A stretch of DNA of 64,000 bases. It comes from Microbacterium sp. GTDB lineage: Bacteria > Actinomycetota > Actinomycetes > Actinomycetales > Microbacteriaceae. Below the pieces are notes generated by a model. The model saw only the letters and a list, made by a program, of their open reading frames with translations. It did no database searches and had not been told where the DNA came from. How positions within the stretch are numbered: position 1 is the first letter of the stretch; the number at the start of each line of letters is the position of its first letter. The stretch is from contig JAITLK010000002.1 of NCBI GenBank assembly GCA_031277945.1, forward strand, positions 372,001-436,000, read 5' to 3'. The position numbers and the translations under genes were made by a program. Shown piece by piece: positions 24,581 to 33,453 of the stretch.

Positions 24581-25405
24581 ATGGCGACACCGCCCATCGA
24601 CGACGCCGCGGTCGAGGCGCCCCCTGGCGAGAAGCGCATGTCGCTGGGGGAGCACCTCCGCGAGGCACGTCGTCGCATCATGATCTGCGCTGCGGCGATC
24701 CTCGTCGCCGCGATCATCGGCTTCATCTTCAGCGGCCTCGTGCTGGACGTGCTCTCGCGGCCCATCGAGCTTGTGCGGGAGAACCGCGGCGATACTGATC
24801 CCGGTTCCACCGGACTCATGATCCAGACGGTCACCGGCGCATTCGATCTCCGCATGAAGGTCGCATTCTCGATCGCGATCTTCCTCGCCGCGCCGGTGTG
24901 GTTGTGGCAGATCTGGGCATACATCATGCCCGCCATGACGAAGAAGGAGAAGCGCTACACCCTCGGGTTCACGCTCGCAGCAGTGCCGCTGTTCTTCCTC
25001 GGCTGCTACGTCGGCTTCTCCGTCGCTCCGCATGTGGTCGAGATCATGGCTTCCTTCCTGCCGGAAGGCGTCAATGCGTTGTACGACTACGCGTACTACT
25101 ACGACTTCATGTTCAAGCTGCTGCTGGCCGTCGGCGTTGCCTTCGTGATCCCGGTCTTCCTGGTGGCGCTCAACCTCACCGGAATCATGAGCGGGCGCGA
25201 CATCCTCAAGGGATGGCGTGTGGCGATTCTCATCGCCACGATCTTCGCTGCGGTCACGACCCCGGGAGCCGATGTCACCTCGATGCTGCTTCTCGCAGGC
25301 ATCCTGATCGTGCTGTACTTCCTGGCCGCGCTGATGTGCCTCCTGTTCGATCGGCGAAAGCGCAAGCGGATGGATGCGTTCATGGCTTCGGAGTCGCCTG
25401 CGTGA
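24581..25405 (+). CDS. tatC: Twin-arginine translocase subunit TatC
   Basis: A 274-residue integral membrane receptor for twin-arginine signal peptides, with six predicted helices. The conserved cytoplasmic N-terminal SLGEHLREARRRI supplies the signal-peptide-binding Glu. The periplasmic loop and the helix-3 region (FTLAAVPLFFLGCYVGFSVA) match the family. The C-terminus is basic. The stop overlaps the GTG start of helY by 4 bp. With tatA this forms the core translocase. Confidence 0.96.
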   Translation: MATPPIDDAAVEAPPGEKRMSLGEHLREARRRIMICAAAILVAAIIGFIFSGLVLDVLSRPIELVRENRGDTDPGSTGLMIQTVTGAFDLRMKVAFSIAIFLAAPVWLWQIWAYIMPAMTKKEKRYTLGFTLAAVPLFFLGCYVGFSVAPHVVEIMASFLPEGVNALYDYAYYYDFMFKLLLAVGVAFVIPVFLVALNLTGIMSGRDILKGWRVAILIATIFAAVTTPGADVTSMLLLAGILIVLYFLAALMCLLFDRRKRKRMDAFMASESPA

Positions 25406-27840
25406 GTTCCCCTTCGGAGATCTCCGCCGGTGCGGCGCCTGCTCGGCCGCACCTCCTCACCCGGTCATTCGCCGCGCTGCAGCGCTTCGCCCTCGATCCA
25501 TTCCAGATCGCGGCGTGCGAGGCATTGGAGGACGGTCACGGCGTTCTGGTCGCTGCGCCGACAGGTGCGGGAAAGACCATCGTCGGTGAGTTCGCCATCC
25601 ACCTGGCGATGCTCACCTCGCGCGACAAGGCGTTCTACACCACGCCGATGAAGGCCCTGTCGAACCAGAAGTTCCGAGAGCTGCAGGACGTCTACGGCGC
25701 CGAGAACGTCGGTCTCCTGACCGGTGACACCAACATCAACGCCGGAGCTCGCGTCGTCGTGATGACCACCGAGGTTCTGCGGAACATGCTGTACGCCGAT
25801 TCACCGGCGCTCCAGGACCTGCGCTATGTGGTGATGGACGAGGTGCACTATCTGGCCGACCGCTTCCGCGGAGCCGTCTGGGAGGAAGTGATCATCCACC
25901 TTCCCTCTGAGGTGAAGGTGGTCGCCCTCAGCGCAACCGTGTCCAACGCCGAGGAGTTCGGCGATTGGCTCGACACGGTGCGCGGCGACACCGAGGTGAT
26001 CGTGTCGGAAATCCGCCCCGTCCCGCTCGAACAGCACGTCCTGTTCCGCGGGGACCTCATCCCGCTGTTCGATGAGCGGAGCTCGGCCGCAGCCCACGAG
26101 GTCAATCGGGAGCTCCTGCGCCAGGGGCGCAGCGCCCTGTACGAGAACAACCGCCGAACGCAGCACGGGAAGTCGCAAGGACGGCGTGGCAAGCCCACAT
26201 ACCAGCGGCACGGCGCCGCACGCGCCGACCGGCTGGACCGGTCGGATGTCATCCGGCTGCTGGAGCGCGACACCCTGCTGCCCGCGATCTTCTTCATCTT
26301 CAGCCGGGTGGGCTGCGACGCTGCGGTCGCCCAGACTCGCCGCGCCGGCATCCGTCTGACCACGGGGGAGGAGCGGGCCGAGATCCGTCGCGTGGTCGAA
26401 GCGCGAACCCGTTCCCTGCCGGACGAGGATCTCGGGGTCCTCGGCTACTTCGAGTGGCTCAACGATCTGGAACGGGGCGTGGCCGCCCATCATGCCGGCA
26501 TGCTGCCCGCCTTCAAGGAGACCGTCGAAGAGCTTTTCCAGCGCAAGCTCGTCAAGGTCGTCTTCGCAACGGAGACGCTGGCGCTCGGGATCAATATGCC
26601 GGCACGCACGGTGGTGCTGGAGAAGCTCGAGAAGTTCAACGGCGAGGCCCGCGTGGCGATCACGTCGGGGGAGTACACCCAGCTGACCGGGCGTGCCGGC
26701 CGACGCGGGATCGACGTCGAGGGACACGCGGTGATCCAGTGGAGCGATGCGCTGGATCCCCAGTCCGTGGCTGCACTCGCTTCGCGCCGCACCTATCCGC
26801 TGAACTCCTCCTTCCGCCCCACCTACAACATGGCGGTCAACCTGATCGACCAGTTCGGTCGCGGCCGGGCGCGCGAGATTCTGGAGTCGTCCTTCGCGCA
26901 GTTCCAGGCCGATCGATCCGTAGTCGGCGTCGCTGCCAAGGTCCGGGATGCGGAGGAGTCGCTCACCGGCTACCGCACCGCGATGACCTGTGATCGCGGC
27001 GATTTCCTGCAGTATTCGTCGATCCGGCGCGAGCTCAGTGATCTCGAGAAGCAGAACCGCGCGGATGTCACCGCTCCGAGGGGGAAGCGGGAGAAGCGGC
27101 TCAAGCGCATCGCGAGCCTGCGTACGGCGATGCAACGGCACGCGTGCAACAGCTGTCCCGACCGTGAGGCCCACGCGCGCTGGGCGGAACGATACTGGAA
27201 GCTCAAGCGCGAGGTGGACCGGATGCGAAAGCAGATCGCCACCCGCACGGGGACGGTGGCCCGCGTCTTCGATCGCGTGGTCGACGTTCTGGAGATCATG
27301 GACTACGTCCGCACCGATGAGGACGGGCAGGCGGTGATCACCGACGCCGGCGCACGGATGCAGCGCATCTACGGCGAGCGCGACCTCTTGGTCGCCGAGT
27401 GCCTGCGGGTCGGGCTGTGGCGGAACCTGGACGCGCCGTCGCTGGCGGCGCTGGCCAGCACGCTGGTCTATGAGCCGCGGCGCGGCGAAGAAGGCGGTTC
27501 CGAGCGCGGGCTGCCGCGGGGAGCCTTCCGCATCGCGCTCACGGAGACGCAGAAGCTGTGGGCGGAACTGGATGATCTGGAACGCGACCACCAGCTCCCG
27601 GGATCAGAGCCACCGGCTACCGGCATCGCCCAGGCGATGCACTCGTGGGCACGTGGTGCTCTGCTGGATCGCGTTCTGGACGAAGCCGATCTCGCCGCCG
27701 GAGACTTTGTGCGCTGGACGAAGCAGACCATCGACCTGCTCGATCAGATCGGCATGGTCGCAGACGGCGAGCTCGCGGCGACCGCGCGCCGTGCGCTCGA
27801 TGCCATTCGCCGCGGCATCGTGGCGTACACCGGTCTCTGA
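25402..27840 (+). CDS. helY: DEVH-box Ski2/Mtr4-like RNA helicase HelY
   Basis: An 812-residue SF2 helicase. Walker A is AAPTGAGKT near residue 52-59, motif II DEVH near 146-149, motif III ALSATVSN, and motif VI QLTGRAGRRGID near 430. The C-terminal half contains the accessory domain of actinobacterial HelY, including a cysteine pair (RHACNSCPDREAHARW) where Mtr4-type enzymes have their insert. GTG 25402, inside the tatC stop, is the start; extending the frame further left runs antisense-like through tatC and is not protein-like. The tatA-tatC-helY order equals that in Mycobacterium. Probably acts in RNA turnover. Confidence 0.94.
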   Translation: MSSPSEISAGAAPARPHLLTRSFAALQRFALDPFQIAACEALEDGHGVLVAAPTGAGKTIVGEFAIHLAMLTSRDKAFYTTPMKALSNQKFRELQDVYGAENVGLLTGDTNINAGARVVVMTTEVLRNMLYADSPALQDLRYVVMDEVHYLADRFRGAVWEEVIIHLPSEVKVVALSATVSNAEEFGDWLDTVRGDTEVIVSEIRPVPLEQHVLFRGDLIPLFDERSSAAAHEVNRELLRQGRSALYENNRRTQHGKSQGRRGKPTYQRHGAARADRLDRSDVIRLLERDTLLPAIFFIFSRVGCDAAVAQTRRAGIRLTTGEERAEIRRVVEARTRSLPDEDLGVLGYFEWLNDLERGVAAHHAGMLPAFKETVEELFQRKLVKVVFATETLALGINMPARTVVLEKLEKFNGEARVAITSGEYTQLTGRAGRRGIDVEGHAVIQWSDALDPQSVAALASRRTYPLNSSFRPTYNMAVNLIDQFGRGRAREILESSFAQFQADRSVVGVAAKVRDAEESLTGYRTAMTCDRGDFLQYSSIRRELSDLEKQNRADVTAPRGKREKRLKRIASLRTAMQRHACNSCPDREAHARWAERYWKLKREVDRMRKQIATRTGTVARVFDRVVDVLEIMDYVRTDEDGQAVITDAGARMQRIYGERDLLVAECLRVGLWRNLDAPSLAALASTLVYEPRRGEEGGSERGLPRGAFRIALTETQKLWAELDDLERDHQLPGSEPPATGIAQAMHSWARGALLDRVLDEADLAAGDFVRWTKQTIDLLDQIGMVADGELAATARRALDAIRRGIVAYTGL

Positions 27841-27863
27841 GCGGATCAGCCTAGGCTGATCCG

Positions 27864-29474
27864 GTGCCCGAAACTCCTGCGCCCGCGGACCCAGCCCTCC
27901 GTATGGAACGCTCCGCTCGGAGAACAGCGCGGCGGGATGCGCGCCGCGAACGCGTGGGGCGTCCGGTGTTGCCGCTGTGGGCGGCCCTCATCGTCGCAGC
28001 ACTGGCCGGTCCGGTTCTGGATGCCTCGTATCCGTCGGCCGGCATCTGGCCACTGGCGTTCATCGGCATTGCGCTCTCGCTGCTGTCGTTGATCGGCAGG
28101 GGCTCCGGGGCCGCGCTCCTGGTCGGGTTCGTCTTCGGGACCTCGTTCTACCTGGTTCACATCATGTGGATCACGCGCTACCTCGGGCCGATTCCCTGGT
28201 TCGCACTCTCCCTGCTGGAGGCGGCGCTGATCGCCGGGGGCTCGGTTCTCGTCACGCTCGCTTACCGGTGGCTGCCCCGTGCGCTCCCGGGGCGCTGGGG
28301 GCGGCTCGTTGCTCTCCCCCTCCTCGTCGGCGGCGTCTGGACGGCGCGAGAGCTGTTCCAGGGCTCGTGGCCATACACCGGGTTCCCGTGGGCGCGGATC
28401 GGTATGAGCCAATCCGAAAGCCCGCTCGCGCACCTGGCGAGCTGGATCGGGGTCAGCGGGCTCAGCTTCCTGATGGTCGCCGTCACTGCTGCCGCCATCG
28501 AGGTCGTGCGTGCCCGTGCACAGCTCGGTCTGCGGCCGGTCACCCTCGCACCCGTGGCCGTGGGTCTTGTGGTCCTCTTTGCCGTACCGCAATTCCCGAC
28601 GAGCGACGCGGGTACCATGCGCGTCGGCAGCGTGCAAGGCAACGGCCCCACCGGGTACTTCGACGATCGGACCCCCAACGCTGTGATCCAGGCGCAGCTG
28701 GATGCCACGGCGCCCGTGCTCAAGGACCGCGTCGACCTGCTGCTGTGGCCGGAGGGAGGCATCGACTCCGACCCCCTGAACAACGACACCACGGCTCGTG
28801 TACTCAGCCGGCTGAGCACACGCATCGACGCCCCGCTGCTCGTGAACGCCGCGACGACACGCGGCGATGACATCTTCAACACGTCGATGCTCTGGGACGG
28901 CGACGCCGGGGTGGTGCAGCTGCACGACAAGCGCAACCCCGTGCCGTTCGGCGAGTACGTGCCGGACCGTGCGTTCTACGAGGCACTCGTGCCCGACCTG
29001 ATCGGACTCATCGGTCGCGAGTACACGCCGGGAACCAATGCTCCCTACATGAACGTCAACGGCGTGGGCGTCGGCCTCGCCATCTGCTTCGATGTGATCT
29101 ATGACAGCGTGATCTGGGAGGGGGCCTCAGACGGCGCCCAGGTCTTCATGTTCCAGACCAACAACGCAGACTTCCGTGGGACCGACGAGAACCTGCAGCA
29201 GCTCGCGTTCGCCCGTATGCGGGCGGTGGAGACCGGACGCAGCGTGGTGAACATCAGCACGGTCGGTACGAGCCAGGTGATCTCGCCCGACGGCAGCACT
29301 CTCGATCACCTGCCCGCCGCCGAGGCCGGCGCGATGATCACGGACGTCCCCCTGCGAACAGGCACCACGCCGGCGGTTCTGTTGGGATCGACGATCCAGC
29401 TCGTGTTGTTCATCGGGAGCCTTGTTGCGCTCGGCGCTTCGGGAGTCGCTGCCATGATCCGGCGCCGGACATGA
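27864..29474 (+). CDS. lnt: Apolipoprotein N-acyltransferase (Lnt)
   Basis: A 536-residue membrane enzyme that N-acylates the lipidated Cys of lipoproteins. The first 210 residues form about six or seven transmembrane helices. The C-terminal nitrilase-like domain carries the Glu-Lys-Cys triad: LLLWPEGGIDSD (Glu near 297), the Lys in HDKRNPVPFGEYVP near 360, and GLAICFDVIYD (Cys near 408). GTG 27864 lies 6 nt after TAGGCT, so the gene has its own leaderless promoter although helY ends only 23 bp before. The many lipoproteins in this window are its likely clients. Confidence 0.95.
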   Translation: MPETPAPADPALRMERSARRTARRDARRERVGRPVLPLWAALIVAALAGPVLDASYPSAGIWPLAFIGIALSLLSLIGRGSGAALLVGFVFGTSFYLVHIMWITRYLGPIPWFALSLLEAALIAGGSVLVTLAYRWLPRALPGRWGRLVALPLLVGGVWTARELFQGSWPYTGFPWARIGMSQSESPLAHLASWIGVSGLSFLMVAVTAAAIEVVRARAQLGLRPVTLAPVAVGLVVLFAVPQFPTSDAGTMRVGSVQGNGPTGYFDDRTPNAVIQAQLDATAPVLKDRVDLLLWPEGGIDSDPLNNDTTARVLSRLSTRIDAPLLVNAATTRGDDIFNTSMLWDGDAGVVQLHDKRNPVPFGEYVPDRAFYEALVPDLIGLIGREYTPGTNAPYMNVNGVGVGLAICFDVIYDSVIWEGASDGAQVFMFQTNNADFRGTDENLQQLAFARMRAVETGRSVVNISTVGTSQVISPDGSTLDHLPAAEAGAMITDVPLRTGTTPAVLLGSTIQLVLFIGSLVALGASGVAAMIRRRT

Positions 29475-29477
29475 GAT

Positions 29478-29505
29478 GAGGCGCCGCCCTTGCGGGCGAC
29501 GCCTC
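29478..29505. terminator. Bidirectional terminator between lnt and rbpA
   Basis: GAGGCG-c-CGCCC, loop TTGC, GGGCG-a-CGCCTC: 11 paired bases with one bulged mismatch, starting 4 bp after the lnt stop and ending 26 bp before the rbpA stop on the other strand. Confidence 0.8.
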
Positions 29506-29531
29506 GTGACATCTCTTCTCGACCGAGCCGA

Positions 29532-29891
29532 TCAGGCGGCGGCGCCACCGCGGCGCTGGCGGACGAACTCGAGACGCTCGGCGAGCACCTCTTCGAGTTC
29601 TTCGATGGTGCGGCGCTCCAACAGCATGTCCCACGGGGTGCGGGCGGCCTTCTCATCGGCCTGCTCGACCTCCACGGCCTTGCCGTTGACCTGCAGACGT
29701 GCCTCGGCACCGCAGGTACGGCACTCCCACGTCGCCGGCGGCTCAGCGTCGGCAGCGAAGGTCAGAGTGGTGTCACGGTCGCACTGCGTGCACTTGTAGG
29801 TGAACTGTGCGCGGTCCATCAACACGACGCCGTCCTCACTCTGGAGGCTCTGGGCGCCGAGTCGGATACCGCGAAGGCTGCGTTCTGCCAT
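29532..29891 (-). CDS. rbpA: RNA polymerase-binding protein RbpA
   Basis: A 119-residue actinobacterial transcription factor that binds RNA polymerase and the primary sigma factor and stabilises open complexes. RGIRLGAQSLQSEDGVVL is the N-terminal tail, the core barrel carries two Cys pairs (YKCTQCDRD and WECRTCGAE) consistent with zinc, and the sigma-interaction helix is MLLERRTIEELEEVLAERL. ATG 29891 is preferred to 29912 because GAGGAGAGG lies 6 nt upstream and the family begins MAxRxLRG. A -10-like TATACC is at 29921-29916 with a short leader. Confidence 0.97.
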   Translation of the reverse strand: MAERSLRGIRLGAQSLQSEDGVVLMDRAQFTYKCTQCDRDTTLTFAADAEPPATWECRTCGAEARLQVNGKAVEVEQADEKAARTPWDMLLERRTIEELEEVLAERLEFVRQRRGGAAA

Positions 29892-30033
29892 GGTGAATCC
29901 TCTCCTCGACACTCAGGTATAGCCCTTCAGCCTGGGCGGATGGTCGGAAGGGGAGGAACCGCACCGGAACTCCCAGGCTACGTACAGCTACAGCGAAGGA
30001 TGTTCGGGGTATAAGCGCGCAAAAGGCCGGATA

Positions 30034-30804
30034 TCAGCCGAGCGCGCGCAGCGCGAGGTCCGCGCGATCCGTGACGATTCCGTCGGCACCGGCATCGATG
30101 AGGCGTCGCATCTCGGTCACATCGTTGATCGTCCAGATGTGCACCTCGACATCCGCATCATGCGCCGCGCGCAGCAATCGAGGCGTGAACACGGCCACGC
30201 CGCTCATTCGCACGGGGATCTGGATGGCATCGAGCGGGGCCAGGATGCGTCGCGCCCGAGAGCCCTGGCGGAGGGCGAGGGCGAGCACCAGCTGGATCAT
30301 GATCGAGCGCCCGGGTGAGGTCGCGGGGGAGCCGCCGGCGTTGCGACAGGCAGCCAGCGCGCGCAGGCGTACGGCGTCGTCGAAGCTCGTCAACAGCACG
30401 CGATCCGCGTGGGGCGCGATGATGCGCCCCGCCGACTCCGCGGCCTCCGCAACTTTGACGTCGACGTTGAAGCGCAGTTCGGGGAAAGCCTCCAGGAGCT
30501 CGTGGAGCGTGATGAGGCCACCCCGGTCCGCCATGATGGCGCTGAGCTCCGCCCGCGTCACATCACGCACTCGGCGGTCATCGCCGGTCACGCGGGTGAG
30601 TTTCTGATCGTGGAAGATCACCACCTCGCCGTCCGCGGTCAGATGGCAGTCGAGTTCCACATATCGTGCTCCGGCAGCCTCCGCGGCGGCGACGGCGGAC
30701 AGCGTGTTCTCCGCAACACCGGCCGAGGCCTCGTCGGGTGTGACGAGGCCTCGGTGGGCAAGCACGCGCGGATGCGGCGCGAACTGCAGGTAGGGGTGGG
30801 TCAT
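30034..30804 (-). CDS. Glycerophosphodiester phosphodiesterase
   Basis: A 256-residue GDPD-family enzyme. VLAHRGLVT (His-Arg) near residue 14, ENTLSAV (catalytic Glu) near 32 and ELDCHLTADGEVVIFHD (Glu, Asp, second catalytic His) near 50-66 form the metal and acid-base site. No signal peptide, so likely cytosolic. It releases glycerol-3-phosphate and alcohols from glycerophosphodiesters. The ATG overlaps the stop of the SPFH gene by 4 bp, so the two are translated from one message. Confidence 0.93.
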   Translation of the reverse strand: MTHPYLQFAPHPRVLAHRGLVTPDEASAGVAENTLSAVAAAEAAGARYVELDCHLTADGEVVIFHDQKLTRVTGDDRRVRDVTRAELSAIMADRGGLITLHELLEAFPELRFNVDVKVAEAAESAGRIIAPHADRVLLTSFDDAVRLRALAACRNAGGSPATSPGRSIMIQLVLALALRQGSRARRILAPLDAIQIPVRMSGVAVFTPRLLRAAHDADVEVHIWTINDVTEMRRLIDAGADGIVTDRADLALRALG

Positions 30805-31949
30805 ACCGGCGGGTTCTGACCGAAGTCGATCGCGGGTGGCTCATCCACCGGCGGAATGACCTCAGGCTCGGGAATCACCGGATCCTGGACGACGCCGTCG
30901 ACCACCGCGTCCGACGGCGGAAGAGCCGACGGAGGCACCACCGGAGTGTCTGCGACCGCCTGTGCAGCCGCCTCCGCGCGTGTGGCGGGAGCGGTCTGCG
31001 CCGATCCCGGAGCGGTGGGCTTCGGCTTGGGCTTCGGGGGAGTCCACGATGACGGAGACGCTCCGCCCGTGAAGCCGGATGCGATGCCCTTGACCGCCTC
31101 GGTGAGCTCGCTCGGGATGATCCAGAGCTTGTTGGCCGAGCCCTCGGAGATCTTCGGGAGGGTCTGGAGGTACTGATACGCGAGCAGCTTGTCGTCGGGC
31201 TGGCCCTCGTGGATCGCGTTGAACACGGTCTCAATGGCCTCTGCCTCACCCTGTGCACGAAGCACGGCGGCCTGCTTGTCACCCTCGGCGCGGAGGATCT
31301 CCGCCTGACGGGAACCCTCCGCTTCCAGGATGGCCGACTGCTTGGTTCCCTCTGCCGTCAGGATCGCGGCACGACGGTCACGCTCGGCTCGCATCTGCTT
31401 CTCCATGGAGTCCTGGATGGAGACGGGCGGGTCGATCGCCTTCAGCTCGACACGGGACACGCGGATTCCCCACTTGCCCGTTGCCTCGTCCAGAACGGCG
31501 CGCAGCTGGTCATTGATCTGGTCGCGGCTGGTGAGCGCCTCTTCGAGGTTGAGGCCACCGACCACGTTACGCAGCGTCGTGGTGGTCAGCTGCTCGACGG
31601 CACCCAGGTAGTTGGCGATCTCATAGGTGGCGGCGCGCGCGTCGGTCACCTGGAAGTAGACGACCGTGTCGATGGAGACGACGAGGTTGTCCTCGGTGAT
31701 GACCGGCTGCGGCGGGAATGAGACGACCTGTTCGCGGACATCGATGAGCGGACGGAGCCGGTCGATGAACGGCACGAGCACGTTCAGACCGGGACTGAGC
31801 GTCTTGTGGTAGCGCCCCAGGCGCTCCACGATGCCGGCGGTGGCCTGCGGGATGATCCGGATGGATCGGGCGATGATCACGATGACCACGATGACCAGCA
31901 CGATGCCGACGATGATGCCGACGACCGTACCGACGGAGATGTCGTTCAT
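30801..31949 (-). CDS. SPFH/Band 7 (stomatin-like) membrane protein
   Basis: A 382-residue membrane-anchored scaffold. One N-terminal helix (GIIVGIVLVIVVIVIIARSI) is followed by the SPFH domain (IIPQATAGIVERLGRYHKTL onward), a long Ala/Glu-rich coiled-coil (TAEGTKQSAILEAEGSRQAE), and a low-complexity Pro/Lys/Ala tail. AAAGGAGG lies 8 nt before the ATG. SPFH proteins are commonly paired with NfeD, and here the nfeD-type gene lies immediately upstream on the same strand. Together they probably form a membrane microdomain and quality-control complex. Confidence 0.94.
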   Translation of the reverse strand: MNDISVGTVVGIIVGIVLVIVVIVIIARSIRIIPQATAGIVERLGRYHKTLSPGLNVLVPFIDRLRPLIDVREQVVSFPPQPVITEDNLVVSIDTVVYFQVTDARAATYEIANYLGAVEQLTTTTLRNVVGGLNLEEALTSRDQINDQLRAVLDEATGKWGIRVSRVELKAIDPPVSIQDSMEKQMRAERDRRAAILTAEGTKQSAILEAEGSRQAEILRAEGDKQAAVLRAQGEAEAIETVFNAIHEGQPDDKLLAYQYLQTLPKISEGSANKLWIIPSELTEAVKGIASGFTGGASPSSWTPPKPKPKPTAPGSAQTAPATRAEAAAQAVADTPVVPPSALPPSDAVVDGVVQDPVIPEPEVIPPVDEPPAIDFGQNPPV

Positions 31950-32033
31950 GAGTGCGCCCTCCTTTCCTCGGGGTTTTGCCTCATCGGACGCGACAAGACG
32001 GTGTTCGGGGGCGGATTGCGAGCGATTGGGGCC

Positions 32034-32504
32034 TTAGGCGTAGGTACCCTCGACACGGGCGGGCACGACTTCGGCGAGTGCGCCGCGGATGACGGTGACC
32101 GTCACCGGCGTCTCAGGGGCGAGCGGCAGTCCGTGGGTGCGGGCGGTCCAGATGTCGCCGTTGCTCAGCTTCACCCGTCCCTCTGTGGCCGTCGTGGTCT
32201 GCATGACGATTCCCGCCATCCCGATGAGGGCGTCGACGTTGCTCTTGGTCTCGTCGGCGCCGCGTCGCAGCCGTCGCAGCAGCGGCGGCTTCAGCAGCAG
32301 GATCAGCAGCAGGCCGGCGACCGCGGCGAGCACGAGCTGCAGCCACAGCGGTCCGCCGAACAGGGCGGTGACAAGCCCGAGCAGGCTGGCGATGCCGAGC
32401 ATGAGGAACGTGAACTCAAGCGTGAACATCTCGATGACGAGGAAGAGAACGATGAGCACGAGCCAGGCGACCCAGGCGAACTGGAGCAGTGTGGTGATGT
32501 CCAT
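32034..32504 (-). CDS. NfeD-family membrane protein
   Basis: A 156-residue short NfeD: three hydrophobic segments (AWVAWLVLIVLFLVIEMF, LMLGIASLLGLVTALFG, LVLAAVAGLLLILLLKPP) followed by a small OB-fold domain (GIVMQTTTATEGRVKLSNGD). There is no Ser-protease domain, so it is the truncated bacterial form. It precedes the SPFH gene by 84 bp on the same strand. The partner relation NfeD-stomatin is well established; the function in membrane homeostasis is not fully defined. Confidence 0.92.
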   Translation of the reverse strand: MDITTLLQFAWVAWLVLIVLFLVIEMFTLEFTFLMLGIASLLGLVTALFGGPLWLQLVLAAVAGLLLILLLKPPLLRRLRRGADETKSNVDALIGMAGIVMQTTTATEGRVKLSNGDIWTARTHGLPLAPETPVTVTVIRGALAEVVPARVEGTYA

Positions 32505-32626
32505 TGGGAGAACCCCCTCTCCTACAGGAAACTATCAGATGGCCGCGCTCCCCGAGGGCGCGGCGACCACTTGATAGCGTGGAGTTCCTGCGCAGTCGCG
32601 CGCCCGCACACGTTCAAGGAGTACTC

Positions 32627-33391
32627 GTGTCCCAGATCCTCGCCTCCGGCTCTCTCGACGGCAAGACCGCCCTGGTCACGGGGTCGTCCCGCGGCATTGG
32701 TGCGGACACCGTGCGCTACTTCGCCGAGGCCGGCGCGAACGTCGTCATCAACTATCGGAACAAGGCTCCGCGCGCCCAGAAGCTCGCCAACGAGCTGGCG
32801 GAGCTCGGCGTCGGCACGCTCGTCGCCGGAGCAGACCTCACCGACGGCGCCGCTGTGTCCGACATGCTCGGCGCGGCGAAGGACGTGTTCGGGGGGATCG
32901 ACATCCTCGTGCTCAACGCGTCCGGCGGCATGGAGGGCGGCATGGCTGAGGACTACGCCCTGAAGCTCAACCGCGACGCACAGGTCGACGCGCTGACGGC
33001 TGCGCTGGATGTGCTGAACCCCGGTGCACGCATCGTCTTCGTCACCAGCCACCAGGCGCACTTCATCCGCACGACGCCCACCATGCCCGAATACGAGGGT
33101 GTGGCACTGTCCAAGCGAGCAGGCGAAGACGCGCTTCGTGAACTCATCCCGGCCATCGAGGAGCGCGGTTTCGAGTTCGTCGTGGTCTCCGGCGACATGA
33201 TCGAGGGCACGATCACCGCCACCCTTCTGGAGCGGGCGAATCCGGGGGCCATCGAGGCGCGGCGCGAGTCCGCGGGCAAGCTGCTCAACGTCGCAGAGTT
33301 CGCGGCGGAGGTCGCTCGCGCGGCCGTCGAGCCCGTTCCGGCGGACCACACGCGCCTGACGGGCGACGTGAGCGGATTCGTCGCGGAATAA
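32627..33391 (+). CDS. SDR-fold oxidoreductase with atypical active site
   Basis: A 254-residue SDR-fold protein. The cofactor motif TGSSRGIG is at about residue 16-23 and LNASGGMEGG replaces the usual NAG region. The usual catalytic YxxxK is not obvious; the nearest segment is YEGVALSKRAGEDAL, where the Tyr-Lys spacing is seven, and the preceding Ser is in FVTSHQAHF. This could be a divergent subfamily or a protein with changed chemistry. GTG 32627 is chosen because AAGGAG lies 5 nt upstream; earlier codons are not SDR-like. It ends just before the large hairpin 33398-33451. Confidence 0.82.
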   Translation: MSQILASGSLDGKTALVTGSSRGIGADTVRYFAEAGANVVINYRNKAPRAQKLANELAELGVGTLVAGADLTDGAAVSDMLGAAKDVFGGIDILVLNASGGMEGGMAEDYALKLNRDAQVDALTAALDVLNPGARIVFVTSHQAHFIRTTPTMPEYEGVALSKRAGEDALRELIPAIEERGFEFVVVSGDMIEGTITATLLERANPGAIEARRESAGKLLNVAEFAAEVARAAVEPVPADHTRLTGDVSGFVAE

Positions 33392-33397
33392 CCAGCA

Positions 33398-33451
33398 CCG
33401 ATACGACGGAGGCGCTGTCACCGAATGGTGACAGCGCCTCCGTCGTATCGG
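33398..33451. terminator. 25-bp perfect hairpin between convergent genes
   Basis: The arm 33398-33422 is the exact complement of 33427-33451, with only GAAT as loop. It starts 6 bp after the SDR stop and ends 2 bp before the end of the minus-strand HdeD gene. There is no U-tract. It should block transcription from both sides. Confidence 0.75.
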
Positions 33452-33453
33452 GA

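Noticed and set aside
24898..25401. N-terminal extension of helY through tatC
   Set aside because: The extension lies wholly inside tatC in another frame with Arg/His-rich composition. GTG 25402 in the tatC stop gives the normal HelY N-terminus.
25801..27591. A 596-codon minus-strand frame opposite helY
   Set aside because: Antisense shadow of a conserved helicase; no ribosome site or motif.
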